Source: Kitasatospora sp. MAA19
GTDB taxonomy: Bacteria > Actinomycetota > Actinomycetes > Streptomycetales > Streptomycetaceae
DNA: 64,000 nucleotides
NCBI RefSeq assembly: GCF_029894125.1
Contig: NZ_JARXYZ010000031.1
Span: forward strand, 1 to 64,000
Reading direction: 5' to 3'
Shown here piece after piece: positions 48,608-56,406 of the stretch (within the stretch, counting starts at the first letter, position 1; each line of letters begins with the position of its first letter). The notes under the pieces were generated by a model. That model was not told the DNA's origin. It saw only the letters and a program-made list of their open reading frames with translations, and searched no databases. Position numbers and translations under genes: made by a program.

Positions 48608-49603
48608 TCAACCGACGCGCTGGGCCAGCCGGCGCACGGAGTCGGCCTTGACGGTGTCGCCGTGGACGTAGCGGACGAGGGCGAGGAGCGTCTCGTCGTC
48701 GGTCACGCCCTTGCGGACAAGGTGGCGGACAGTGTCCGTGATGTTGTCCGTCGCGCGTCGGGCGTCGAGGTCGTGCAGGGTTGCTGACCTGCTGTCCGTC
48801 TGTCCGGACACGGTCCGGACAGTGTCCTCATCGGTGTCGATACGGGCGTGGACGAGCTGCTCAACGATCTCGCTGGGCGTCGCGCCGGGCATGGTTGCGA
48901 TGGCGGCGAGGATGGCACCCCGGACAACCGGGTCGATGTTGTCCGCGCTCTGTCCGCGGGGCTTGTCCGGGTCAGGTCCGTTGTCGTCCGGCTCGTCGAC
49001 GACGGTGGCGTAGTGGGCGGCGATCTGGGCGCGGTCGCGGGCGAGGCGCCGGTTGATGCCGGCGAGGGCGAGCTGTCCGCCGACCTCATCCATCTCCTGC
49101 TCCACCCATGCCTGGGTGAGGGGGTCGAGGCGGCGAGCGTGCCGGGCTAGGACGAGGGTCCACAGTCGCTTGACGCCGATGGAGATGAAGGCGCCGACGA
49201 TGCCGGCGGCGAGGTGGTGGCCGGTGTAGCCCTCGACGAGGAGCGCGGCAACGGCGATGGTCAGGCAGAGCAGGCCGGCGCTGCGGGCGGCGGCCGCCTT
49301 GGCGGGCTCGTAGCGGGCGAGCCATTCGAGGCCGAGGCAGGCAATCCACAGGGTGTCGAAGACAGCGGCGCCGCCGTAGGCGATGGGCGTGGGGGCGGCC
49401 TGGGCGAGCAGGGTGCCGATGCTGCTGGTGGACCAGGCGATGCAACCGGCGCCGACTCCGATGGCGGCGGTGGTGATGCCGCCGAGGATGATCTGGTCCC
49501 AGTCGCGGGGCGCCGCGGGGGCGGCGTAGTCCTGGGGGACGAGCCGGGTGCGGCCGTTGACGGTGTGCTCGACGTAGCGGGTGGCCTGGGCGAGGCGGGT
49601 CAT
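48608..49603 (-). CDS. Spd-like membrane protein with cytoplasmic tail
   Basis: 331 residues. Hydrophobic segments are IILGGITTAAIGVGAGCIAW, YGGAAVFDTLWIACLGLEWL, SAGLLCLTIAVAALLVEGYT and LAAGIVGAFISIGVKRLWTL. A charged tail of about 150 residues has a winged-helix-like region (GATPSEIVEQLVHARIDTDE). This architecture is that of Spd proteins of Streptomyces plasmids (often labelled DUF2637 or, wrongly, Sec31). ATG at 49603 has AGGAG upstream. The tail codes over several TGTCCGGACA-type repeats shared with the replication gene at 57 kb. Confidence 0.65.
   Translation of the reverse strand: MTRLAQATRYVEHTVNGRTRLVPQDYAAPAAPRDWDQIILGGITTAAIGVGAGCIAWSTSSIGTLLAQAAPTPIAYGGAAVFDTLWIACLGLEWLARYEPAKAAAARSAGLLCLTIAVAALLVEGYTGHHLAAGIVGAFISIGVKRLWTLVLARHARRLDPLTQAWVEQEMDEVGGQLALAGINRRLARDRAQIAAHYATVVDEPDDNGPDPDKPRGQSADNIDPVVRGAILAAIATMPGATPSEIVEQLVHARIDTDEDTVRTVSGQTDSRSATLHDLDARRATDNITDTVRHLVRKGVTDDETLLALVRYVHGDTVKADSVRRLAQRVG
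48728..48827. repeat. Iteron-like TGTCC repeats in the Spd-like gene
   Basis: GGACAGTGTCC occurs at 48728-48738 and 48817-48827, one base different from the GGACAGCGTCC repeats at 57.3-57.4 kb. TGTCCGGACA at 48801-48810 is identical to the centre of the palindromes there. Several further TGTCC copies lie up to 48990. Confidence 0.6.
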
Positions 49604-49649
49604 GGTGGTGTGCTCCTGGGAAGCGGGGCGGGGTGGTCACGGGGACGGG

Positions 49650-50120
49650 TCAGGCGGCGTGCCAGCGGGTGGCCCAGTCGGCGTGGATCGCGTCACGGTG
49701 AGCGCGGTCGGCCGCCGGACAGTCCTCCCATTTGCGGCAACGGGGGCAGTCGGCGGGCGGGTGCGCCAGGTCGGCAGCGGCCTGGATGGCCTCGGCGGCG
49801 ATGCGGGCCTGAGTGCGACGCTGGTAGCGCTGCTCGGTGGTGGGAACGAGGTAGCCGTGGGCGGTGAGGAGCCGGTCCTCGGCGGCGCTGGTAAGCAGCA
49901 GGCGGCGGTCCAACTCTGCGGCGCCGTAGTGCTGCCAGGTGGGCAGCCAGGCGGTGGTGTGCTGGATGATGGTGAGGTCGGCGGCTACGTCGGGGTCCTG
50001 CTCGTACGGGGCGGTGGGGTCGATGGCGCGGCGGGCGGCCCGTACGTCGGCCGGGTCGAGCGGGGCGAGGGTGAGGAGCGTGCCGGTGACGCTCGTGGCG
50101 AGGGCGAGGGCGGGGGTCAT
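49650..50120 (-). CDS. Hypothetical protein with zinc-knuckle-like end
   Basis: 156 residues. Helical body (LTIIQHTTAWLPTWQHYGAA, RRTQARIAAEAIQAAADLAH) and a cysteine motif CPRCRKWEDC near the C-terminus. The product contains LLTAHGYLVPTTEQRYQR. Common among Streptomyces mobile elements; function unknown. It precedes the Spd-like genes. Confidence 0.6.
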   Translation of the reverse strand: MTPALALATSVTGTLLTLAPLDPADVRAARRAIDPTAPYEQDPDVAADLTIIQHTTAWLPTWQHYGAAELDRRLLLTSAAEDRLLTAHGYLVPTTEQRYQRRTQARIAAEAIQAAADLAHPPADCPRCRKWEDCPAADRAHRDAIHADWATRWHAA

Positions 50121-50159
50121 GCGGGTGTCCTTCGTGGTGGTCGGGGCGGCGAAGTTGGT

Positions 50160-50561
50160 CTACGCGGCCTCCGTGAACGAGGCCTGCGAGATCAGGCCGA
50201 CGGTGGCCTTGTAGGTGCGCAGGCCCTCGATGAGCGCCGGGTCGGTGGGCGAGTAGACGAAGACGTGGATCCACCGGCCGGTCGTGCGGTGGCGAACCCA
50301 CGCCTTCGGCGCGTCCTGGTTGTCGTGGGCGGCGCGGTAGGCCTTGGCGACGTGCCGGCCGTACCAGGAGGCCTTGCCGTCGGGGAGTTCGATGCCGAGG
50401 CGGTCGAGCATGTCGTTGGTGCGGATCAGGGTGCCCGAGCGGACGAGGCTGTTCAGCTGGTGGCCGTCGACGATCGCGTACGCCATTTCGATGGTGATGC
50501 GGGCGGCGGTGCGGATCGCGTTGGTGGTGCGGCGGATGAGCTTGCGGGCCTTGGCGGTCAT
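50160..50561 (-). CDS. Hypothetical mobile-element protein
   Basis: 133 residues: KARKLIRRTTNAIRTAARIT, EMAYAIVDGHQLNSLVRSGT and WVRHRTTGRWIHVFVYSPTD. ATG at 50561 has AAGGGGAG upstream. It has its own promoter (50605-50633). Similar proteins are seen in Streptomyces plasmids; no function known. Confidence 0.6.
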   Translation of the reverse strand: MTAKARKLIRRTTNAIRTAARITIEMAYAIVDGHQLNSLVRSGTLIRTNDMLDRLGIELPDGKASWYGRHVAKAYRAAHDNQDAPKAWVRHRTTGRWIHVFVYSPTDPALIEGLRTYKATVGLISQASFTEAA

Positions 50562-50604
50562 CTCGGTGCTCCCCTTGGGGTGGCGGCTGCTGCCTTCGTC
50601 ACCC

Positions 50605-50633
50605 ATACTTGCATCATGAAGTTGCAACGTCAA
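50605..50633 (-). promoter_or_regulatory. Leftward promoter with dyad of TGCATC
   Basis: On the minus strand TTGACG (50633-50628) and AAGTAT (50610-50605) are 17 bases apart, in front of the gene starting at 50561. TGCATC near 50610 and GATGCA near 50634 form an inverted pair across the promoter, a possible operator. A rightward gene begins on the other side at 50700. Confidence 0.55.
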
Positions 50634-50699
50634 GATGCATCAAAGGGTGGCAGGTGTCGCCCCTATCAGCGACGGAACACGACATGGCATCATCGGGGC

Positions 50700-50987
50700 A
50701 TGACCAGCACCGAGAGAGCGCAGCAGGCAGCGCGCGACCAGCTCGCCGAACTCAGTGCTGCCTACACCGAAGCCGAGGCCAAGCTCGATGTCGCCCGCGA
50801 AGCACTCAACGCCGGCATCGTCTCCGTCCTCAAGGCCCGCACTCTGGGCCCGTCCGAGGTGACCCGCCTCGTGCCCTACGAACGCCAGCACGTCGGTCGA
50901 ATCGCGAAGGCCGGCGGCGTTCCACCCCTACGGGAGCGCACTGTTGTCAGCGTCAAGGCACCCGCTCCTGAACCGCCCCAGACCTGA
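50700..50987 (+). CDS. Small coiled-coil / DNA-binding-like protein
   Basis: 95 residues. A helix (TSTERAQQAARDQLAELSAA, YTEAEAKLDVAREALNAGIV) is followed by a helix-turn-helix-like part (LGPSEVTRLVPYERQHVGRI). This short protein recurs in Streptomyces plasmids and AICEs. It is divergent from the 50561 gene and may regulate it. A terminator follows. Confidence 0.65.
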   Translation: MTSTERAQQAARDQLAELSAAYTEAEAKLDVAREALNAGIVSVLKARTLGPSEVTRLVPYERQHVGRIAKAGGVPPLRERTVVSVKAPAPEPPQT

Positions 50988-51003
50988 CGCATCACCGCGC
51001 ATC

Positions 51004-51037
51004 AACGGCCCCGCCCGAGCATCCGGGTGGGGCCGTT
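51004..51037. terminator. Hairpin terminator
   Basis: AACGGCCCCGCCCG pairs with CGGGTGGGGCCGTT (one G-T type mismatch) around AGCATC, between a rightward stop (50987) and a leftward stop (51113). Confidence 0.75.
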
Positions 51038-51112
51038 GTCGTGCCGCTGACCTGCGGCGCATCAGCCACGCATCAGGAGCGCATCACCGGTTGGCCCGGC
51101 GATCGTTGGCAG

Positions 51113-51748
51113 TCACGCCGCGGCGAGCTCGACCAACGTGCGCTCGGCGCGGTCGGCGTACTCCTGGGTGCTGAGGACGGCCTGGCAGTCGATGGTCGAG
51201 CACTCGCGCATGCCGTCGGGGCGGACGGTGACGGTCAGGAGCTGGCAGCGGGGGCAGACCTGCCGTCGGACCGGCGGCGCTATCGGGAGGCCGGTGGCAC
51301 GGTTGAGGTGGCCGTGGAGTCGGCCGATCTCGTCGGCCATGTCGCGGGCGTAGGGGCGGGCGGCGGCGAAGTCGAGGTGGAGGGCGATCACCTTCACGGC
51401 GATGCTGACGGTGCGCTCCCACTCGTGGCCGGCAGGCCTGAGCCAGGCGGTCCAGTCGTTGGCTCGACGACGGTCCTCGAGGACGGTGTGCGCCCAGTCG
51501 GCGAGGAGGTCGAGGCCGGGGGTGTCGTCCTGGTCGCCGTACTCATCGTGAACCGTCTCAACGGCGGTCGGGCCGATCAGGGAGAGCGTGCCCGGGTTGC
51601 ACGGGAGGGGGGCGGTGCGGGTGGCGCCGGAGACGCGGGCCCCACGCCGGCCGGAGCCAGGGGCGAGGGCGAGGTGCGCGAGGGTGATCAGCTCGGGGAG
51701 CTGGCCGAGCTGGGTGCGGAGGCGGTCGACGATGGGGGCAGGGAGCAT
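51113..51748 (-). CDS. Early hypothetical protein with C-terminal zinc ribbon
   Basis: 211 residues. LRTQLGQLPELITLAHLALA, LLADWAHTVLEDRRRANDWT and HEWERTVSIAVKVIALHLDF form a helical body; CPRCQLLTVTVRPDG and ECSTIDCQAVLS at the end are a zinc ribbon. It is a recurring early protein of Streptomyces phages. ATG at 51748 has GGAG upstream. Confidence 0.65.
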   Translation of the reverse strand: MLPAPIVDRLRTQLGQLPELITLAHLALAPGSGRRGARVSGATRTAPLPCNPGTLSLIGPTAVETVHDEYGDQDDTPGLDLLADWAHTVLEDRRRANDWTAWLRPAGHEWERTVSIAVKVIALHLDFAAARPYARDMADEIGRLHGHLNRATGLPIAPPVRRQVCPRCQLLTVTVRPDGMRECSTIDCQAVLSTQEYADRAERTLVELAAA

Positions 51749-51783
51749 GTCCGGTCTCCTGGTGCGCTGTGCTGGTGGGTGGT

Positions 51784-51930
51784 TCAGCTGGTGGGCTGGT
51801 AGTCGGTGAGGCCACGAATCACGTCGTGGATGTGGCGGGACGGCGGGAGGGACTCCCACTCATCGGGGTCGAGGTCGGCGAGCAGGGCTTCGTCCTCCCG
51901 GCCATCCCACTCGTCGTCGGGGCAGGTCAC
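51784..51930 (-). CDS. 48-residue acidic protein
   Basis: Contains DDEWDGREDEALLADLDPDE and HIHDVIRGLTDYQP. GTG overlaps the upstream stop (GTGA). Unknown function. Confidence 0.5.
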   Translation of the reverse strand: MTCPDDEWDGREDEALLADLDPDEWESLPPSRHIHDVIRGLTDYQPTS

Positions 51931-52454
51931 GGCGTCTCGGCAGCAGCCTGCAGGACAGCGAATATCTCCTGGCAGGTGACGCCGTGGTGGGCGGGCCACC
52001 GGCAGGTGGGACAGGGCGTCGGGCGGACTGGCGTGGTGGCTGCACCAGTGTCCTCGTTGAGGGCTTGGGTGATCTCCAGCCGCGCGACAGCGGCGGTGTT
52101 ACAGGCGCGGTTAGAGGCCTCGTGAGCGCGCTCTATGTGCAGGGTGAGGGCTGCGATGCGGGCCTCGGCCTGATCGGCGCGGGCGCGCTCCTGGTTGTAG
52201 CCGTTGCCGTACTTGAGCCGTTCCGCGATCAGCGCCTCGATGGCGGGTGCGATGTCCGGCCACGCGTCGCCGTGTCCGCCCCAGGGTTCGAGGAGGTCAC
52301 GAGCGTGCTCCAGAATTACGGCGCGCTCCTGTGCGCCAGCCTGGGCCCTGTCCCGCTGCTCGGTGAGCTCGGCGACGCGCCGTCGGAGCTCGCCGAGCTC
52401 GTCCTCGGCGGCGCGGAGTTGCTGGGCGAGTTGCTGCTGGTAGTGGCTGGTCAT
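51927..52454 (-). CDS. Coiled-coil early protein
   Basis: 175 residues: a long coiled coil (QLRAAEDELGELRRRVAELT, then RARADQAEARIAALTLHIER) and a small CPTCRWPAHHGVTC zinc motif near the end. ATG overlaps the LuxR-like gene's stop. Recurrent in Streptomyces phages; no known role. Confidence 0.65.
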   Translation of the reverse strand: MTSHYQQQLAQQLRAAEDELGELRRRVAELTEQRDRAQAGAQERAVILEHARDLLEPWGGHGDAWPDIAPAIEALIAERLKYGNGYNQERARADQAEARIAALTLHIERAHEASNRACNTAAVARLEITQALNEDTGAATTPVRPTPCPTCRWPAHHGVTCQEIFAVLQAAAETP

Positions 52455-52693
52455 GCGGCGCTCCTGACTGGGCCGAGGGCGAGTTGGGCGGTGCGGTATG
52501 CGAGGACGACCGCCTGGGGGTTGGTGCGGGCGCGGAGCTTTCGACGGGCGCAGGAGAGGCGGCTGCTGACGGCGTCGTAGCTGATGCTGAGCTCGGCGGC
52601 GATTTCGGTGATGGTGTAGCCGTCGGCGAGGAGGGCGAGCGTGTCGATCTCGGCGGGGGTGAGGGGGGCGCCGGCGCGGGCGTAGACGGTCAC
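52451..52693 (-). CDS. LuxR-type helix-turn-helix protein
   Basis: 80 residues, with a stand-alone GerE/LuxR DNA-binding domain: PLTPAEIDTLALLADGYTIT, EIAAELSISYDAVSSRLSCA, RRKLRARTNPQAVVLAYR. It has no sensor domain. Start GTG overlaps the upstream stop (GTGA). A candidate early-gene regulator; several small LuxR-like proteins are known in Streptomyces phages. Confidence 0.8.
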   Translation of the reverse strand: MTVYARAGAPLTPAEIDTLALLADGYTITEIAAELSISYDAVSSRLSCARRKLRARTNPQAVVLAYRTAQLALGPVRSAA

Positions 52694-52863
52694 GGCTGTG
52701 GCTCCTCAAGTTGGGCGATGAGCTGGGCGAATTGGTCGTCGACGCGGGCTTGTTCGTCGTCGCCGCGGCGGTTGGTGCTGCTGCTGAGTACGGCGAGGAG
52801 GGTGGCTGCGAGGCCGGCGCCGAGGAGGGCGCCGGCCAGGACCAGCCACGGGGACACGGTCAC
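52690..52863 (-). CDS. 57-residue membrane-anchored protein
   Basis: One helix (PWLVLAGALLGAGLAATLLA) and a charged tail (DDEQARVDDQFAQLIAQLEE). Coupled on both sides by GTGA overlaps. Confidence 0.5.
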   Translation of the reverse strand: MTVSPWLVLAGALLGAGLAATLLAVLSSSTNRRGDDEQARVDDQFAQLIAQLEEPQP

Positions 52864-52994
52864 GCGGTGCTGTCCGTGGGCTTGGCGCGAAGGATGGCGG
52901 CGAGGTCGGGGATCTCCATCTCCTCGATGCCGACCTCGGTCTCGATGCGTTCCAGGGCGGTCTCGATGACTCCGGTGAGCTGGGTGTGGTCCAC
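52860..52994 (-). CDS. 44-residue acidic helical protein
   Basis: VDHTQLTGVIETALERIETE, then MEIPDLAAILRAKPTDSTA. GTG at 52994 is behind GGAG. A longer version from a GTG at 53069, overlapping the previous stop, is possible. Confidence 0.45.
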   Translation of the reverse strand: MDHTQLTGVIETALERIETEVGIEEMEIPDLAAILRAKPTDSTA

Positions 52995-53065
52995 GGTGGT
53001 CTCCGGTGGTTGGGCCGCCCGCGGGTTGCGGGCGGCGTTGACGGGCGTCAGCGGAGCGCGGGCGG

Positions 53066-53416
53066 TCACAGCAGGGACAGCTGCATGTCGCTGGCGTTGG
53101 CCTGGTTTGCGGACTCGGGGACGGCACCGGTGTGGCAGTCGCACACGCAGCTGGCCCAGTAGCAGGACCGGTCAGCGAGCCACACGGGGACGTTGCCAGC
53201 CAACGGCGTGCCGCTGGTTCCGCACAGGTAGGTCTCCGGCTCCGGGTGTGTGGGGATGGGGCCGCGGCAGGCGGTGTGCCGGCCGGTGGCACATTGGCCG
53301 GTACGGGTCCACTGGCAGAGACAGCGGGTCCAGTAGTCGGGGGTGTCGACGTGGCAGGCGCGCATTTGGCGGGTCCACGCGTGGTGGCGGATCCAAGTGG
53401 CGTCAGTTTCGATCAC
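53066..53416 (-). CDS. Cysteine-rich early protein
   Basis: 116 residues with many cysteine and histidine pairs: CHVDTPDYWTRCLCQW, CATGRHTACRG, CYWASCVCDCHTG. These resemble several zinc knuckles. GTG at 53416 lies just after the preceding TAG. The function is unknown; a nucleic-acid-binding role is plausible. Confidence 0.6.
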   Translation of the reverse strand: MIETDATWIRHHAWTRQMRACHVDTPDYWTRCLCQWTRTGQCATGRHTACRGPIPTHPEPETYLCGTSGTPLAGNVPVWLADRSCYWASCVCDCHTGAVPESANQANASDMQLSLL

Positions 53417-53418
53417 GG

Positions 53419-53586
53419 CTACTCGCCGTCGGGGTCGAGGAGCTGGAGGCCGAGGCCGACGCGGTGTTCGTCGCTGAGGATGAGGGCGACGGGCCGGCCG
53501 TCGTCGGTGAGGCAGCAGACGATGGTGTCGGCGCCGGGGGTGGTGGGGAGGATGGTGCGGTCCCAGCGGATGGTGATGGGGTTCAT
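53419..53586 (-). CDS. 55-residue hypothetical protein
   Basis: MNPITIRWDRTILPTTPGAD, then VALILSDEHRVGLGLQLLDP. A small beta-strand-rich fold. ATG at 53586 has AGGAC upstream. Confidence 0.5.
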   Translation of the reverse strand: MNPITIRWDRTILPTTPGADTIVCCLTDDGRPVALILSDEHRVGLGLQLLDPDGE

Positions 53587-53595
53587 GGCGGGTCC

Positions 53596-53964
53596 TCAGC
53601 TGGTCGTGTCGCGGGCGGCGTCGAGGATGTCGGCGGCGGCGTCCAGGCCGTCCGTCTGGTGGGCGGGGACGGTGGCCTGCCGGAGCACCTCGGCGGCCTC
53701 GGTGAGCGTGCGGTCGCGGACGGCGGCGAGGTCGGCGCGGAGCCGGTCGATCTCGGGCTGCACCACGGCGAGCACGGCGGCAGCGATGGCGTCGATGTCG
53801 CCGTACACGCTGGTGATGACGTCGTGGTGCAGTACGGCGGCCTGGATGGGGTGCTGGTCGTCGCACTCGCGCTCGGTGAGGTCGCAGCCGTCGCAGTCGT
53901 AGGCGGCGGTGCGGAGGGAGGCGGCGATGCGGTCGCGGAGGCTGGGCGGCGGGGTGTCGGTCAC
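53596..53964 (-). CDS. Helical early protein with CxxC
   Basis: 122 residues. YDCDGCDLTERECDDQHPIQ is followed by long helices (AAAVLAVVQPEIDRLRADLA, AVRDRTLTEAAEVLRQAT). GTG overlaps the upstream stop (GTGA). A recurring protein type in Streptomyces phage early regions; no known role. Confidence 0.6.
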   Translation of the reverse strand: MTDTPPPSLRDRIAASLRTAAYDCDGCDLTERECDDQHPIQAAVLHHDVITSVYGDIDAIAAAVLAVVQPEIDRLRADLAAVRDRTLTEAAEVLRQATVPAHQTDGLDAAADILDAARDTTS

Positions 53965-54158
53965 CGGTCGCCCCCGGTGGGCTGGGTGCACGCCGTGGTG
54001 GTGGCGCCGCCGTACACGTAACCGCGGTTGTCGAGGACGGCGTCGCCGCAGCTGGCGCAGGTCCAGCGGCTGACAGCGGTGATGGCGGCGGGCGGGTCCC
54101 ATTCGAGCTGGTGGGTGTCGATGATGGGGGTGCTGGGCGGGGTCGGCAGGCTGAGCAT
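53961..54158 (-). CDS. Small zinc-ribbon-like protein
   Basis: 65 residues with LEWDPPAAITAVSRWTCASC and GGATTTACTQPTGG. ATG at 54158 has CGGAG upstream. Unknown function. Confidence 0.55.
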   Translation of the reverse strand: MLSLPTPPSTPIIDTHQLEWDPPAAITAVSRWTCASCGDAVLDNRGYVYGGATTTACTQPTGGDR

Positions 54159-54219
54159 CTGGTCTCCGTGGTGGGTGTGTGTGGCGGGCGGCCGGTGGGT
54201 GCCGGCCGCCCGGGGCGGG

Positions 54220-54954
54220 TCAGCTGTCCGTGCGGCCGGTCCAGTGGCACCAGTGGCAGCCCTTGCCGGAGCAGTCGGTGCAACGGGCCTCGTCGTCCGC
54301 GTCGTCGTCCTCGGGCTCCTCCGCGTAGCACTCCTGGCAGTCGTCGGCCGACTGGGCCTGGTGGTCGGGGCAGATGCGGGCCCAGGTGGCGTACGGGTCG
54401 TCCGGGGCGGCCTCTGCGTCCACGTTCTCCCTGGCGGCCTCGTTGGCGACGTCGACTGCGCAGTCGTAGACGTAGAACGCCTCCCCGTTGTCGCCGTCAT
54501 CGCCAAAGGCGCCCCACTCGGTGCGGCCGTCGGCCTTGGAGCACTCGGCGATGGGGTCGCCGGTGACGTCTTCGCGGGGGGTGTTGCCGTGCTTGCACAT
54601 CGTGGTCACGAGGTTCTCCAGGGCGGGGCGCTGGCTGTCTTCGGCCTTGGCGAGTTCGGGGTAGGCGCGGCGGATCAGGTCGGCGGCCAAGGTGAGGCGG
54701 TCGCGGGTCTCGGTGTCGCCGAACTGGTCGGCCCAGCCGTCGATGTAGTCGGTGCCGCGTCGTTCCATCTCGGTGCGGACGAGGTCGCGGATCTGCTTGG
54801 GGGAAAGGCTGTTGGTGATGGACGGGATCCGGTCCATCGGGATGTGGCGCTGGGAGGAGGCGAGGTAGCTGGCCAGGTCGCCGATGGAGACGCGGCGGGT
54901 GATGCGCAGGTCGATCCGGTAGACGCCGTCCTCGCTCATGGTGGCGGTGGGCAT
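54220..54954 (-). CDS. Early protein with C-terminal zinc motif
   Basis: 244 residues. YRIDLRITRRVSIGDLASYL, NSLSPKQIRDLVRTEMERRG and LIRRAYPELAKAEDSQRPAL make up a helical first half; the tail is very acidic and ends CTDCSGKGCHWCHWTGRTDS, a DnaJ-like zinc pattern. ATG at 54954 is behind GGAGG. Its promoter region holds the two palindromes controlled by the divergent ribbon-helix-helix gene. Confidence 0.6.
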   Translation of the reverse strand: MPTATMSEDGVYRIDLRITRRVSIGDLASYLASSQRHIPMDRIPSITNSLSPKQIRDLVRTEMERRGTDYIDGWADQFGDTETRDRLTLAADLIRRAYPELAKAEDSQRPALENLVTTMCKHGNTPREDVTGDPIAECSKADGRTEWGAFGDDGDNGEAFYVYDCAVDVANEAARENVDAEAAPDDPYATWARICPDHQAQSADDCQECYAEEPEDDDADDEARCTDCSGKGCHWCHWTGRTDS

Positions 54955-54972
54955 TTGTTCCTCCAGTTCACG

Positions 54973-55024
54973 GGTGGCTTGCCACCCATAGATTGACACA
55001 AGACTGGACGGGTGGCAAGCCACC
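54973..55024. promoter_or_regulatory. Two palindromic operators of the RHH gene
   Basis: GGTGGCTTGCCACC at 54973-54986 and GGTGGCAAGCCACC at 55011-55024 are the same 14-bp palindrome except for its centre. Their centres are 38 bases apart. TAGATT (54989-54994) and TTGACA (54993-54998) lie between them. They sit between a leftward 244-residue gene and the rightward RHH gene, so one protein could control both. Confidence 0.75.
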
Positions 55025-55039
55025 TGGGAGGATCGACCC

Positions 55040-55231
55040 ATGGCCAACATGCACAAGCACAAGCAACGCGTCATCCGCGGCATCGACGACGACCTCACCG
55101 CCCAGTTCGACGCCGCCGCGAAGGCCGCCGGCAGCGACCGCTCCGCCATCACCCGCCAGCTCTGGGAGTGGTACGCCGGCCGACCTGGCGCCGATCTCCC
55201 CGAGCGCCCCGAGGCGCCGCCGCAGCCCTGA
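55040..55231 (+). CDS. Ribbon-helix-helix DNA-binding protein
   Basis: 63 residues. A basic beta-strand region (KHKQRVIRGIDDDLTAQFDA) is followed by AAKAAGSDRSAITRQLWEWY, the two helices of CopG/Arc-type repressors, and a proline-rich tail. GGGAGG lies 7 bases before the ATG. Two palindromes just upstream are the natural operators for a dimeric RHH protein. It is the only rightward gene within about 4 kb. Confidence 0.8.
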   Translation: MANMHKHKQRVIRGIDDDLTAQFDAAAKAAGSDRSAITRQLWEWYAGRPGADLPERPEAPPQP

Positions 55232-55383
55232 CCCGTCCCACCCCGTAGCCGCCGGCCGACGCCGCGCGGCGCTTCGTGCTGCCCTGACACGGTGTCGGTT
55301 GACTGCTGGTGCATGGCGGGTCCTCCGGTCCGTGCGGGGCTGTGGGGGCGCTGGTGGTCCGGTCCTGGCCGCGCACGGGGCCG

Positions 55384-56394
55384 TCAGAGCTCGTTGAGGA
55401 TGATCCGACCGAGCTGGGTGACGAACCGTGCGCGGTCCGGGTCGGGCATGTTGGTGGCGAAAGCGAAGTGGACGCGCACGAACGGGCTGTCGTCGGCATC
55501 GAGGGTGAGGGTGCCGTCGTAGGGAGTGAGGCCGGCGTCGGCCATGTCGGCGGCCCAGCCGGTGAGGGCGGGCGTCTGCGGGCCGCTGGGGGCGGGCTGG
55601 GCGCGGAGCACGTCGCAGATGGCGCGGGTGACCTTGCCGATGGCGTCGTCGTAGCCGACGGCCTGGTGGTAGTCCTCGGGGTCGAGCTGCTCGTATCGGG
55701 CGCGCCGCTGGTCGTCGGTCTCTTCGGGGGCGAGGGCCACGACGGCGTTGATGGCGGCCTGGAGCTGCTTGGCGGTCTCGTTGGCGTAGTCGCGCCCGAA
55801 CTCGGCGATGTCGAGGAGCTGGTGTGTGGCGCGGGCGCGGCGGCGGGCGGAGTGCCAGGCGGTGAGGTAGCGCTGCATGCGGGCCTCGCGGCGGAGGCTG
55901 ACGCGTCGGTTGCCTCGGACGGCGCGCGGGGCGGAGCGGACCTCCTCGGCTTCCCATGCGGTGAGGGGGCGGGTTTCGGCGGCGTCGATGAGGGTCTCGA
56001 CGTTGGCGAGTCGGGCGGGCGCGTCGTCGGCGGCCAGCTCGGCCTCCAGTTCCCGGACCCGGGCGAGCAGAGCGTCGTTCTGTCGGCTCAGACCGTCGAT
56101 GACGGTGATGGTGTCGGCGTCGCCGCGCTGACCGGCGTGGTTGAGCACGGACTCGGTGGCTCGCCAGTCCAGGCCGTCGGGAGTGGGCGCGTCGGTGGGC
56201 TGCCATTCGCCGTCGCGGTACGCCTCGGTGAGGCCGATGGTGCGGCGGTAGCGGATGGTGGTGTTGGCGGCGTCCCGGCCCTGGTGCCAGTTGTCGCGGT
56301 GACCTCGGGGCAGTTCGCACCTGAGGAGCAGGAACCAGTGGGTGGACGGGCAGCGGGTCTGGTCGCTGACGGCGGTCTGGGGCTGGGTGCTCAT
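55384..56394 (-). CDS. Early hypothetical protein
   Basis: 336 residues. The start has CPSTHWFLLLRCELPRGHRD, which may bind metal; a coiled coil follows (SRQNDALLARVRELEAELAA), then helices (LQAAINAVVALAPEETDDQR), and a tail (SPFVRVHFAFATNMPDPDRA). No family recognised. ATG at 56394. Confidence 0.6.
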   Translation of the reverse strand: MSTQPQTAVSDQTRCPSTHWFLLLRCELPRGHRDNWHQGRDAANTTIRYRRTIGLTEAYRDGEWQPTDAPTPDGLDWRATESVLNHAGQRGDADTITVIDGLSRQNDALLARVRELEAELAADDAPARLANVETLIDAAETRPLTAWEAEEVRSAPRAVRGNRRVSLRREARMQRYLTAWHSARRRARATHQLLDIAEFGRDYANETAKQLQAAINAVVALAPEETDDQRRARYEQLDPEDYHQAVGYDDAIGKVTRAICDVLRAQPAPSGPQTPALTGWAADMADAGLTPYDGTLTLDADDSPFVRVHFAFATNMPDPDRARFVTQLGRIILNEL

Positions 56395-56406
56395 CGGGTG
56401 GTCTCC

